From: PNAI01 sp964575715
Lineage (GTDB): Bacteria > Pseudomonadota > Alphaproteobacteria > Rhizobiales > Xanthobacteraceae
Length of the DNA stretch: 34,157 nucleotides
Assembly: GCA_964575715.1 (NCBI GenBank)
Contig: CAZNSG010000241.1
Span: forward strand, 1-34,157
Reading direction: 5' to 3'
Shown here: positions 7,033 through 14,792 of the stretch, in pieces
Layout: each line of letters opens with the position of its first letter
Position numbering within the stretch: position 1 is the stretch's first letter
Program-made: the position numbers and the translations under genes
Notes under the pieces: model-generated
What the model was told of the DNA's origin: nothing
Databases searched by the model: none
Seen by the model: the letters and a program-made list of their open reading frames with translations, nothing else

Positions 7033-8022
7033 CTACGGCTTCAAGATAATCTTCCCCATCGCCTGACGAGACTCCAGCAACTCATGCGCGCGCGCGGTTT
7101 GCGAAAGCGGCAAGCGGTCGCCGATCGCGGGTGAAATTTCCTTGGCCGCCAAAAATTCGATCGCGTGTTTCATGCCTTCGCTGCGCAATTCGGGCAGCGC
7201 GTCGCTGGTATGCATGGTGAAGCAGCGCAAGGCCGGGCTGCGGTCGATGTTGGCGCGCATGTCCTTGAACAGATCGGTCTCCGGTATGCCGCCGAGTACG
7301 GCATAGGAGACGATCAGCCCGAGCGGGGCGATCATTTTAAGATCGTTGACAAAGGTTTTTCCCGCAACGTGATTGAAGATGATATCGGCGCCGCGCCCGC
7401 CCGAAGCGGCATTGACGCGCTCGACCACGGCTTCCGAATTGTAATTGATGACGTGCGCGGCTTTTCGGTTGCGCACGAACGCGCACTTCTCGTCCGAGCC
7501 GGCGAGCGCGATCACGTTGGCGCCGGCCAGACGCGCAATGTCAACGAGTGCCGTGCCCATGCCGCCGGCCGCGCCATGGACGAGCACGTTGCGCGGCTCG
7601 ATGCCGCGCGCCACCTGATGCAGCAGAGTCCAGGCCAGCGCATAGTTCGAGAGCGCGGCGGCTTCGTCGAGGTCGATGTTTTCCGGCAACGGCCAGATGT
7701 CCTTCTCCGGCACCGCGACATATTCGGCATAGAGCCCGCCGCGAAAACCGATGTCCCAGCCGGCGATGAATACCCGCTGCCCCACTTTGAGTTTGCCCGC
7801 GGCATTGCCCGCCACCACATGGCCGCTCATGTCGTTGCCGAGCACGAAGGGGAGCTTGGGCATCCAGCGATAGCGCCCGGAGCGGATCAGCAGGTCGAAA
7901 TAGTGCACGCCGATCGAATAAGCGCGCACCAGCACCTCGCCACGGCCGGGCTTCGGCGTCGGCAGATCGACGTATTGCAGCACTTCCGGGCCGCCGGTGC
8001 GGCTGATCTGGATGGCTTTCAT
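7033..8022 (-). CDS. Zinc-independent MDR NAD(P)H:quinone oxidoreductase / alcohol dehydrogenase-like
   Basis: 329 residues of the medium-chain dehydrogenase/reductase superfamily, quinone-oxidoreductase type. The N-terminal GroES-like domain contains GEVLVRAYSIGVHYFDLLIRSG and GNDMSGHVV; the Rossmann domain has VLVHGAAGGMGTALVDIA and the GRGADIIFNHVAG stretch. The cysteine set of zinc-dependent alcohol dehydrogenases is absent. The real start is the ATG at 8022 (MKAIQIS), since the frame further upstream is low-complexity Arg-rich and overlaps the previous gene. It follows the sulfite-oxidase-like gene on the same strand by 52 nt and is likely co-transcribed. Substrate unknown. Confidence 0.85.
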   Translation of the reverse strand: MKAIQISRTGGPEVLQYVDLPTPKPGRGEVLVRAYSIGVHYFDLLIRSGRYRWMPKLPFVLGNDMSGHVVAGNAAGKLKVGQRVFIAGWDIGFRGGLYAEYVAVPEKDIWPLPENIDLDEAAALSNYALAWTLLHQVARGIEPRNVLVHGAAGGMGTALVDIARLAGANVIALAGSDEKCAFVRNRKAAHVINYNSEAVVERVNAASGGRGADIIFNHVAGKTFVNDLKMIAPLGLIVSYAVLGGIPETDLFKDMRANIDRSPALRCFTMHTSDALPELRSEGMKHAIEFLAAKEISPAIGDRLPLSQTARAHELLESRQAMGKIILKP

Positions 8023-8074
8023 GATTACTTTCTTGATAACTTTCTTGGCGCTCGAACTACCGCGAAGCGCGATA

Positions 8075-9193
8075 TCAAGCAATTGTCCCCGACACGCGGT
8101 GTGCGCGATTGTTACAATAGCCGCGCGGATTCCAGGGCGCGCTGTCGAGCGGCTGTGTGCGGCCTTGCGAATCGGTCGCGCGTGCAATGATCTCGATCGT
8201 GCCGGAGGGCGGATTGAGCGATGCCTGGAATCGGCGCCACGCGAAACGATCCGGCAGCGGCCCAAGTTGCGCGGGGCTCCACGATCGGCCGCCGTCAGAT
8301 GAAAGCGCAACGTGCGCGACCGCAACGTGTCCGCTCCAGCTATGACCGCGCACCGTGAGCGGCTGTCCCGCCGGCGTGCGGAAGCCCTGGCGCGGAAAAG
8401 TAATCAATGAACGCACCGGCATGTCGGTGATCACCTCGAATTGCGATGGATCGAGTGGGTCGCCATAGCGAATGGGTGTGCGCGGCAAACGGTAATGCAG
8501 GTTAGTCATGCGCACGCCGTCATGCTCGCGGTCGCGTATGGCGACGCGCGTGAGCCATTTCTGCCAGGCCGAGCCGGGGTAGCCGGGCGCCACCAGCCGC
8601 AACGGTCCGCCGTGCAGCGCCGGGATCGGCTCGCCGTTCATTGCATAGGCGACGAGAGTCTCGGGCGCGAACGCCTTGCCGATCGGCAGGCCGCGCGAGA
8701 GCGCGGGGCCGGTCCCGTTTAATTTCAGGTCCGGGCTGTAATGTCCGGTATAGACTGCGTTCGGGAGCGGCTCGCAATGCCGGAGCAGGTCGGCGAGGCG
8801 CACCCCGGTCCAGCGCACGCACCCGACGGCACCATATTGCCAGAGCACCGTGCCAGCCGGCTCACGAAAAAAGGCGCGACCATTGCCGGCACATTCGAGT
8901 ACCGCGGCCTGGCTGACCGGTTCAAATTCGTCCTTGAGCGCGGAGATCGTCCAGGTTTGTGGCGCGCGCACACAGCCGTCGATGGTCAATGTCCAGGCCG
9001 CGAGCGCGCCGGGCGAGAAGACCGGCATGCGCCCGGTGTTGCGCGCGAACAGGCAAGCCGCCGGCGTAATGTCGTCGTCGAGCAGGTGCGGCGGTGTTTC
9101 GGCGTTGAGTTCCGGCGTGTCGAGAAGGAAAAGGTCCGGCTTGGTCGCCGCCACTAGCAAGCGCTCATCTATCTGTTGCATAAGAGGTTTCAT
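8075..9193 (-). CDS. Sulfite oxidase-family molybdopterin oxidoreductase
   Basis: 372 residues. A molybdenum-cofactor domain contains the cofactor-binding Cys in AVLECAGNGR (about residue 100), LHGGPLRLVAPGYPG, and a C-terminal dimerisation domain ending in WNPRGYCNN. Enzymes of this family (SorA, SoxC, plant sulfite oxidase) oxidise sulfite or related compounds. Unlike SoxC and SorA it has no Tat or Sec signal: the N-terminus is MKPLMQQIDERLL, so a cytoplasmic enzyme is inferred. No cytochrome gene is adjacent; the partner in the operon is the MDR oxidoreductase. An ATG four codons in (9181) is an alternative start. Confidence 0.85.
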   Translation of the reverse strand: MKPLMQQIDERLLVAATKPDLFLLDTPELNAETPPHLLDDDITPAACLFARNTGRMPVFSPGALAAWTLTIDGCVRAPQTWTISALKDEFEPVSQAAVLECAGNGRAFFREPAGTVLWQYGAVGCVRWTGVRLADLLRHCEPLPNAVYTGHYSPDLKLNGTGPALSRGLPIGKAFAPETLVAYAMNGEPIPALHGGPLRLVAPGYPGSAWQKWLTRVAIRDREHDGVRMTNLHYRLPRTPIRYGDPLDPSQFEVITDMPVRSLITFPRQGFRTPAGQPLTVRGHSWSGHVAVAHVALSSDGGRSWSPAQLGPLPDRFAWRRFQASLNPPSGTIEIIARATDSQGRTQPLDSAPWNPRGYCNNRAHRVSGTIA

Positions 9194-9218
9194 CTCGCGC
9201 CGTGAGGCGGGAATATTA

Positions 9219-9306
9219 GAGCATGATCCCGAAAAGTGGGCACCGGTTTCCCGCCTTCGCGAAGCCCGCTTCGGCGGGCGAAGGAAGGTCGGAAAAGATC
9301 ATGCTC
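9219..9306. repeat. RPE palindromic repeat, plain copy
   Basis: Perfect inverted ends GAGCATGATC (9219-9228) and GATCATGCTC (9297-9306) enclose GAAAAGTGGGCACCGGTTTCC and an inner GCCCGC/GCGGGC stem. It lies in the 128-bp divergent gap between the sulfite-oxidase-like gene and glcE and ends 15 nt before the glcE start codon, so it probably forms the glcE leader. Confidence 0.85.
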
Positions 9307-9321
9307 AAACAAGAAGCTACC

Positions 9322-10551
9322 ATGACCGATACATTGAAACCCCGGGATGGCAAGGACATCGAAGAGGCCGTGCGCTGGGCGCTGGCTGAAACCAAACGGC
9401 TGGAGATCGTCGGCCATGGTACGAAGCGTGAATTCGGCCGGCCAAGCCAATCGGACATGACGCTCGATGTATCTGGTCTTAGCGGCGTGACGCTCTATGA
9501 ACCCGCCGAACTGGTGCTCTCGGCCAAGGCGGGCACGCCGATTGCCGAGATCGAAACGCTGGTGGCCGACAAGGGACAGCAGCTTGCGTTCGAGCCGATG
9601 GACTATGGTGCGCTCTTGGGTCCGCTCTTGGGCGGTCAGGCCGCGGCCGGTACGCTCGGCGGGGTGATCTCCGCAAATCTTGCCGGACCGCGCCGGATCA
9701 AGGCCGGTGCCGCGCGCGATCATTTTCTCGGCTTTGCGGCGGTGTCAGGGCGCGGGGAAACTTTCAAATCCGGCGGCCGGGTGGTCAAAAACGTGACCGG
9801 CTATGATTTGTGCAAGCTGCTCGCCGGCTCATTCGGCACGCTTGCGGTGATGACAGATGTGACGATCAAGACTTTGCCGCGCCCAGAGACCGAAGAAACC
9901 GTGCTCATCTCCGGGCTCGACGATGTGCGCGCAAATCAAGCGATGATCGCGGCGATGGGATCATCGTGCGACGTGTCGGGCGCGGCGCATCTGCCCGGAC
10001 ATGTTGCGTATCGATTTGACGGCCTTAGCGTACAGCATGCGACCACCGTGTTCCGGCTCGAAGGGGTCGCGCCGTCGGTCAAGCATCGCAAGGAAGCGCT
10101 GATCGCGCTGCTGCGGCAATTTGGCGATATCGCGTATCTCGGCGAGGAGAATTCGCGCGTATTGTGGCGCGGCGTGCGCGACGCTGTGCCGTTCGCCGCC
10201 GAGGGGCCGTCCGGCGAGCGCCCGCTCTGGCGGGTCTCGACCGCGCCGGCCAAGGCTTGCGCGATCGCGAGCATGATCCCTGCCAGCGCGGAGATGTTCT
10301 ACGATTGGGCCGGCGGGCTGATCTGGATCGCGCCGCTGCCGACGCTCGATGGCGGTGCTGGCCCGGTGCGGGCGGCGGTGGCGGCGCTCGGCGGCCATGC
10401 CACGCTCATTCGCGCGCCGGCGGCGTTGCGCGCGTCGGTCGATGTGTTCCAGCCGCAGGATGAAGGGCTCGCCGCCTTGACCAAGCGCGTGAAGGAAAGC
10501 TTCGACCCCCATGGCGTGCTCAATCCGGGCCGCATGTGGGCGGGGGTGTGA
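9322..10551 (+). CDS. glcE: Glycolate oxidase FAD-binding subunit GlcE
   Basis: 409-residue FAD-binding subunit of the membrane-associated glycolate oxidase, which converts glycolate to glyoxylate. The FAD_binding_4 (PCMH) domain covers about residues 1-180: VLSAKAGTPIAEIE, AAGTLGGVISANLAGPRRI, ARDHFLGF, KSGGRVVKNVTGYDLCKL and GSFGTLAVMTDVT. The C-terminus ends in the family-like DPHGVLNPGRMW. The ATG at 9322 (MTDTLKP) is preferred; upstream in-frame codons belong to the RPE repeat. glcF follows after 22 nt. The FAD/FMN subunit gene glcD, usually just upstream, is absent here. Confidence 0.9.
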   Translation: MTDTLKPRDGKDIEEAVRWALAETKRLEIVGHGTKREFGRPSQSDMTLDVSGLSGVTLYEPAELVLSAKAGTPIAEIETLVADKGQQLAFEPMDYGALLGPLLGGQAAAGTLGGVISANLAGPRRIKAGAARDHFLGFAAVSGRGETFKSGGRVVKNVTGYDLCKLLAGSFGTLAVMTDVTIKTLPRPETEETVLISGLDDVRANQAMIAAMGSSCDVSGAAHLPGHVAYRFDGLSVQHATTVFRLEGVAPSVKHRKEALIALLRQFGDIAYLGEENSRVLWRGVRDAVPFAAEGPSGERPLWRVSTAPAKACAIASMIPASAEMFYDWAGGLIWIAPLPTLDGGAGPVRAAVAALGGHATLIRAPAALRASVDVFQPQDEGLAALTKRVKESFDPHGVLNPGRMWAGV

Positions 10552-10573
10552 CGAAGAAATCGATGGGCAGTTG

Positions 10574-11893
10574 ATGCAAACCACCTTCACCCTCACGCAG
10601 CTCGCCGATCCGCAAACGTCGGAATCGGAAAAGATTCTGCGCGCCTGCGTGCATTGCGGGTTCTGCACCGCGACCTGCCCGACTTACGTTTTGCTCGGCG
10701 ACGAGCTCGATTCGCCGCGCGGGCGCATTTATCTCATCAAGGAAATGCTGGAGCGCGGCCAGCCGGTCACGGAAGAGGTCGTCAAGCACATCGATCGCTG
10801 CCTCTCATGTCTCGCCTGCATGACCACGTGCCCTTCGGGCGTGCACTACATGCATCTGGTCGATCACGCCCGTGTCCATATCGAGAAAACCTATCGCCGG
10901 CCGCTGCTCGATCGGATCATGCGGACACTGTTCGCCAAGGTGCTGCCATATCCCGCGCGTTTTCGCGCCGCGCTTTGTGCCGCAGTGTTTGCTAAACCGC
11001 TCGCACCGCTGTTTGCCGCACTGGGGCTCAAATTCATCGCCGCCATGCTGGAACTGGCGCCGCGGCGCGTGCCCGCCATCGATACGGTGTTCCGGGTCTA
11101 TCCGGCGCAGGGCGCGCGGGAAGGCCGCATCGTGCTGCTCGCCGGCTGCGCCAACGAAGTGCTTTCATCCTCGATCACGCATTCCACCATTCGCGTGCTC
11201 ACCCGTCATGGAATCGAAGTGGTCGTCCCGCCGGAAGCGGGTTGCTGCGGCTCTCTGGTGCACCATCTCGGGCGCGAGCACGAGGCGCTCGACTTTGCCC
11301 GCGCCAACATCGACGCCTGGACGCGCGAGATCGACGGCGCGGGGATCGATGCCATTGTGGTGACGATTTCAGGCTGCGGCACCACGGTGAAGGATTACGG
11401 TTTCATGCTGCGCGCCGATCCGGCCTATGCGGCCAAGGCGGCACGGGTGGCGGGGCTCGCCCGCGATGTGTCGGAATATCTGGCGCGGCTGCGACTCAAG
11501 CCGGCAGGCGCCGCCGCCGCGCTGACCGTTGCCTATCACTCGGCCTGCTCGCTCCAGCATGGCCAGCGCGTGGTGCGCGAGCCCAAGGAAATTTTGTCCA
11601 AGCTCGGGTTTATCGTGAAAGACGTGCCGGAGGGGCATTTATGCTGCGGCTCGGCCGGTATCTACAACATTCTGCAGCCCGAAATTGGGAAAAGGTTGCG
11701 CGCGCGCAAGATCGGGAATATCGAAAAGGTCGAGCCCGATGTGATCGCCGCCGGGAATATCGGCTGCATCACGCAGATCGCGGCGGGCACGGCAACTCCG
11801 GTTGTTCATACGGTCGAGCTCATCGATTGGGCCACTGGGGGTCCGCTGCCGGAGGGATTGCAAGAGAAATTCGCCGAAAAGTCGGCGTACTGA
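10574..11893 (+). CDS. glcF: Glycolate oxidase iron-sulfur subunit GlcF
   Basis: 439 residues. The N-terminal ferredoxin-type domain has two 4Fe-4S motifs, CVHCGFCTATCPTY and CLSCLACMTTCPSG. Two CCG domains follow, with EAGCCGSLVHHLG near the middle and HLCCGSAGIYN towards the end, which bind heterodisulfide-reductase-type clusters or cofactor. It passes electrons from the GlcD/GlcE flavins to the respiratory chain. The ATG at 10574 (MQTTFTLTQLADP) matches the usual GlcF N-terminus. The operon with glcE is clear from the 22-nt gap. Confidence 0.92.
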   Translation: MQTTFTLTQLADPQTSESEKILRACVHCGFCTATCPTYVLLGDELDSPRGRIYLIKEMLERGQPVTEEVVKHIDRCLSCLACMTTCPSGVHYMHLVDHARVHIEKTYRRPLLDRIMRTLFAKVLPYPARFRAALCAAVFAKPLAPLFAALGLKFIAAMLELAPRRVPAIDTVFRVYPAQGAREGRIVLLAGCANEVLSSSITHSTIRVLTRHGIEVVVPPEAGCCGSLVHHLGREHEALDFARANIDAWTREIDGAGIDAIVVTISGCGTTVKDYGFMLRADPAYAAKAARVAGLARDVSEYLARLRLKPAGAAAALTVAYHSACSLQHGQRVVREPKEILSKLGFIVKDVPEGHLCCGSAGIYNILQPEIGKRLRARKIGNIEKVEPDVIAAGNIGCITQIAAGTATPVVHTVELIDWATGGPLPEGLQEKFAEKSAY

Positions 11894-11930
11894 ATGTTGA
11901 TCGCGTAGCCAAAACCATCAGGAGGCGATC

Positions 11931-12428
11931 ATGGCAAGGACATCGAAGAGCAGAACGAAAACGTCGAAAAAGAAAGTGAAGAAGAGTAAGCGGGTTGTGC
12001 TGATGCGTAAGAAGAAGGGAAAAGCCGCAGCAAAGAAACAAACGGCGGCGAGAAAAATCGCCAAGAAAGTCAGCACGAAAGCCCGTAAGCCAGCCAGCAA
12101 GACAGCCAAGGTGACGGCGAAGACGATCGTAATCAAGCCGGCGATCAAGGCTGCGCCCGCGCCGAAGCCGGTATCGCCGGCTCCGTTCACGACGCCGGCG
12201 CCGCGGCCGAGCCAGCCGATGGCGGCTCCCGCTTCTCCACGGCCAATGCCGGCGCCGCTCGCCTCGCCCATACCGCGGCCGAGCCCACCGCCAGCCGTGA
12301 CGTCGCGGCCGCTACAGCCGCCTGCGGCGGCGCCGTCTTTTGGAGCTCCGCGGCCCGCACCGTTCCCGTCTCCGACGCCGATGGGCGGCTTTCGCCCCTC
12401 GAGTCCGGGGAATGTCGAGAACAAATAG
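11931..12428 (+). CDS. Lys-rich / Pro-rich histone H1-like protein
   Basis: 165 residues with two low-complexity halves. Residues 1-about 70 are Lys/Ala/Thr-rich with KKKVKKSKR, RKKKGKAAAKK and KKVSTKARKPASKTAK, resembling bacterial histone-H1-like (HC1/AlgP type) DNA-binding tails. Residues about 75-165 are Pro/Ala-rich with PAPKPVSPAP and PRPSPPPAVTS. There is no signal peptide. The start has an excellent ribosome binding site (AGGAGG, 5 nt upstream), so it is translated rather than a chance frame. It follows glcF by 37 nt on the same strand. DNA or RNA binding is inferred from composition only. Confidence 0.75.
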   Translation: MARTSKSRTKTSKKKVKKSKRVVLMRKKKGKAAAKKQTAARKIAKKVSTKARKPASKTAKVTAKTIVIKPAIKAAPAPKPVSPAPFTTPAPRPSQPMAAPASPRPMPAPLASPIPRPSPPPAVTSRPLQPPAAAPSFGAPRPAPFPSPTPMGGFRPSSPGNVENK

Positions 12429-12467
12429 TCCGGCGGCGGTTCCCATCGCTGTCGTCGTTGCAACAAA

Positions 12468-12491
12468 ATGGCCGGGCGCGAGCCCGGCCAT
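12468..12491. repeat. Perfect hairpin downstream of the Lys-rich gene
   Basis: ATGGCCGGGC and GCCCGGCCAT are 10-bp arms around the loop GCGA. The T-run (ATTTTG) lies on the minus-strand side, so it would act as a terminator only for leftward transcription, where no gene is seen. It may still end or protect the rightward transcript. No other gene is visible between 12429 and 12695. Confidence 0.4.
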
Positions 12492-12611
12492 GGCATATGT
12501 GCGGGAATATATGATCGGTCGTGCCGCGTCGTTCGAGGCCTGACTGGGAGACCCGGATTGCCTAGGGCTTCTGGCCCGAATAGCATGGCGGCATAGAGAT
12601 GGACGGCCAAT

Positions 12612-12650
12612 GGCCTGAAGTCTGGGCCTGAAGTCTGGGCCTGAAGTCTG
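12612..12650. repeat. 13-bp direct repeat, three copies
   Basis: GGCCTGAAGTCTG occurs three times head to tail, followed by a partial GGTCTG. It ends 45 nt before the start of the ketopantoate-reductase-like gene, so it lies in its promoter or leader region. Confidence 0.85.
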
Positions 12651-12695
12651 GGTCTGGTCGTTCGCAATAAAGAACAACACGGGGGAGGAAAGGCT

Positions 12696-13769
12696 ATGGT
12701 GACTTACAATATCCTGATCATGGGTGCGTCCTACGGGTCGCTGCTGGCCTCCAAACTGCTGTTTGGCGGTCACAAAGTGAAACTGGTTTGCTTGCCGGCC
12801 GAGGCGGATCTGATCAACGCGGAGGGGTTCCGCGTGCGCATGCCGGTCAAGGGTCGCAAGGAGCCGGTCGAGATCGACTCGCGGAAATTACCCGGCAAAG
12901 TGTCGGCCGCGGGTCCCACCGACGTCAATCCGAAGGATTTCGATCTCGTCGGTCTGGCGATGCAGGAGCCGCAATATCGCTCCCAGGGCGTGCGCCAGCT
13001 GCTCGACGCGGTGGCCAAGTCGCGCGTGCCCTGCATGTCGATCATGAACATGCCGCCGCTGCCCTACGTCAAGCGCATCCCCGGCCTGAACTACGATGCA
13101 TTGAAGGTGGCCTATACCGACGCGAGCGTGTGGGACAGCTTCGATCCCGCGACGCTGACGCTGTGCAGCCCGGACCCGCAGGCGATCCGTCCGCCGGACG
13201 AAAAGGTCAACGTGCTGATGGTGACGCTGCCGACCAACTTCAAGGTGGCGCGGTTCGCCGATGAGAACAGCACCGCAATCTTGCGTGCGCTGGAGAAGGA
13301 CGTCGATGCCGCGCGCTTCGAGGCGCCGGAAGGCAAGATCGAATTGCCGGTGAAACTGCGGGTGTACGATTCCATCTTCGTGCCGCTCGCCAAGTGGGCG
13401 ATGCTGCTGGCCGGCAATTACCGCTGCGTGACCAAGGACGGCATGCGGACCGCGCAAGAAGCGGTACACAGCGATATCGAAACATCGCGCTCGGTGTATA
13501 ATTTCGTGAATGACCTTTGCGTCAAGCTCGGCGCCGCGCCCAACGATCTCGTGCCGTTCGAGAAATATGCTGCGGCGGCGCAAAGCCTGGTGCGGCCGGC
13601 CTCGGCCGCGCGCGCGCTGCAAAACGGCGCGCCCAACATCGAGCGCGCGGACAAGCTGGTGCAGGCGATCGCCAAGCAGAAAGGCTTGAGCCATCCGGCG
13701 ATCGATTCGCAGGTGGCGCTGGTCGATGCGCGGTTGGAGGCAAACCGCAAGAAGGCGGCGGCGGCGTGA
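12696..13769 (+). CDS. Ketopantoate reductase-like (ApbA/PanE N-terminal) NAD(P)-binding protein
   Basis: 357 residues. The N-terminal Rossmann fold (residues 4-20, YNILIMGASYGSLLASKLL) resembles 2-dehydropantoate 2-reductase; a nucleotide-binding region and an all-helical C-terminal part follow (about 215-345). The start has GGGGGAGGAAAGG just upstream. Length exceeds the typical 290-310 of PanE, and the motifs are divergent, so the substrate is not predicted; an opine- or 2-oxoacid-reductase role is possible. The C-terminus ends in NRKKAAAA. The last 227 bp are repeated at 15171-15397 with 12 mismatches and no indels, and two toxin-antitoxin pairs lie between the copies. Confidence 0.7.
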   Translation: MVTYNILIMGASYGSLLASKLLFGGHKVKLVCLPAEADLINAEGFRVRMPVKGRKEPVEIDSRKLPGKVSAAGPTDVNPKDFDLVGLAMQEPQYRSQGVRQLLDAVAKSRVPCMSIMNMPPLPYVKRIPGLNYDALKVAYTDASVWDSFDPATLTLCSPDPQAIRPPDEKVNVLMVTLPTNFKVARFADENSTAILRALEKDVDAARFEAPEGKIELPVKLRVYDSIFVPLAKWAMLLAGNYRCVTKDGMRTAQEAVHSDIETSRSVYNFVNDLCVKLGAAPNDLVPFEKYAAAAQSLVRPASAARALQNGAPNIERADKLVQAIAKQKGLSHPAIDSQVALVDARLEANRKKAAAA

Positions 13770-13793
13770 TGACGCCGATTGTTGAAGCATAGA

Positions 13794-13817
13794 GCGGATT
13801 GGCATAGCGCAATCCGC
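13794..13817. terminator. Hairpin after the ketopantoate reductase-like gene
   Basis: GCGGATTG (13794-13801) and CAATCCGC (13810-13817) are perfect arms with an 8-nt loop, 24 nt after the stop codon, followed by CATTTCC. The weak T content makes terminator function uncertain. Confidence 0.4.
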
Positions 13818-13880
13818 CATTTCCCTGATGAGCGGCGGGCTTCTCGCTTCGGCTAACCGGCCCGCTCGCTCACCACGGGC

Positions 13881-13915
13881 TGGCTTGCCGCCGCTCCTTG
13901 AGGCATAATTTCAGC
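13881..13915 (+). promoter_or_regulatory. Putative promoter of toxin-antitoxin pair 1
   Basis: TGGCTT (13881-13886), a 17-nt spacer, then CATAAT (13904-13909) and 6 nt to the ATG at 13916. Transcription would start at or near the start codon. The block is conserved at the second pair (14524). A GAGG lies 12 nt before the ATG, further than a normal ribosome binding site. Confidence 0.45.
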
Positions 13916-14143
13916 ATGACATTTACCCGCATCACTGTGAATCCGAATCAGATGGGCGGCGTCCCCTGCATCCGCGGATTGCGCATCCCGGTGGCGACGG
14001 TCGTGGGGATGATTGCCGACGGCATGACCGAGGCCGAAATCATCGCCGCCTATCCCGGCCTCGAACGCGCGGACATTCATGAGGCGCTGCGCTACGCCGC
14101 CGACGCCGTGCGAGAGCGTGAGCTGCCGCTGACCGCTCCGTGA
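13916..14143 (+). CDS. DUF433 antitoxin-like protein, copy 1
   Basis: 75 residues. The DUF433 core is visible: MTFTRITVNPNQMGGVPCIRGLRIPV, then a helix-turn-helix-like part with IIAAYPGLERADIHEALRYAAD. Members pair with PIN-like proteins and are regarded as VapB-type antitoxins that bind the toxin and the promoter. Its stop overlaps the GTG start of the next gene (GTGA), a typical coupled arrangement. The ATG at 13916 gives the conserved MTFTRIT start shared with copy 2. Confidence 0.8.
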   Translation: MTFTRITVNPNQMGGVPCIRGLRIPVATVVGMIADGMTEAEIIAAYPGLERADIHEALRYAADAVRERELPLTAP

Positions 14144-14517
14144 AATTCCTGATTGATAATGCGCTGTCTCCGATCGTGGCAGAGGGTCTGCGGCAGAACG
14201 GGCACGATGCCGCTCATGTGCGCGACTATGGAATGCAGTCGGCCGAAGACGCGACGATCTTCGCCTTGGCCAAGGAGCAGGATCGAATCCTAGTGTCGGC
14301 GGATACCGATTTCGGCGCCATGCTCGCCCTAAGAGGAGAACGCAAGCCCTCGGTCGTGCTGTTCAGACGAGGAACCGATCGCCAGCCTGAGCGGCAGCTT
14401 GCTCTGCTGTTGGCTAATCTCGCTAGTCTCGAACAACCGCTGTCGCGCGGCAGCGTCGTCGTTCTGGAGGAAGCGCGCATCCGCATTCGTTCGTTGCCGA
14501 TTGGAGGCGAGATTTGA
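14140..14517 (+). CDS. DUF5615 PIN-like toxin, copy 1
   Basis: 125 residues. DUF5615 (Mut7-C/PIN-like) proteins are VapC-related putative nucleases. Acidic positions expected in the active site are visible: D6 in MKFLIDNALSP and the SADTDF motif (about residues 51-56), with HDAAHVRDYG between them. The GTG start overlaps the antitoxin stop, so translational coupling is likely. No activity has been shown for this sequence; toxin is the inferred role from family and gene order. Confidence 0.8.
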   Translation: MKFLIDNALSPIVAEGLRQNGHDAAHVRDYGMQSAEDATIFALAKEQDRILVSADTDFGAMLALRGERKPSVVLFRRGTDRQPERQLALLLANLASLEQPLSRGSVVVLEEARIRIRSLPIGGEI

Positions 14518-14523
14518 TCTGAC

Positions 14524-14558
14524 TGGCGAGCCGCCCGTTCTTGAGGTATAATTTAAAA
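14524..14558 (+). promoter_or_regulatory. Putative promoter of toxin-antitoxin pair 2
   Basis: TGGCGA (14524-14529), 17-nt spacer, perfect TATAAT (14547-14552), then 6 nt (TTAAAA) to the ATG at 14559. Spacing to the ATG is identical to that in pair 1. A GAGG sits immediately before the TATAAT. A leaderless transcript starting at the A of the ATG is inferred. Confidence 0.5.
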
Positions 14559-14789
14559 ATGACATTTACGCGCATCACCATCGATCCTGCCGTCTGCACC
14601 GGCAAGCCTTGCATCCGGGGACTGAGGTTTCCGGTGGCGCGGCTGCTCGGACTGATGGCGGCAGGCGAGACGCGCGAGCAGATTCTCAAAGCCTATCCCT
14701 ATCTCGAACCAGGCGACATCGACGAGGCGCTGCGCTATGCGGCCTTCCTCGCCGAGGACGAGACGGTCGAGCTTGCGCCGTCGAGCTGA
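14559..14789 (+). CDS. DUF433 antitoxin-like protein, copy 2
   Basis: 76 residues with the same plan as copy 1: MTFTRITIDP, then KPCIRGLRFPVARLLGLM, then ILKAYPYLEPGDIDEALRYAAF. It is clearly paralogous but diverged through most of the protein, so the pairs are an old duplication or two separate acquisitions and not a recent copy. It begins 41 nt after toxin 1 and is followed at 3 nt by toxin 2. Confidence 0.8.
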   Translation: MTFTRITIDPAVCTGKPCIRGLRFPVARLLGLMAAGETREQILKAYPYLEPGDIDEALRYAAFLAEDETVELAPSS

Positions 14790-14792
14790 CAC

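Noticed and set aside
11918..12667. Minus-strand frame of 249 codons opposite the Lys-rich gene
   Set aside because: Mirror of low-complexity sequence; the sense strand has AGGAGG at the right distance.
12888..13820. Minus-strand frame of 310 codons opposite the reductase-like gene
   Set aside because: Antisense shadow with Arg/His-rich composition; the sense gene has a Rossmann motif and a ribosome binding site.
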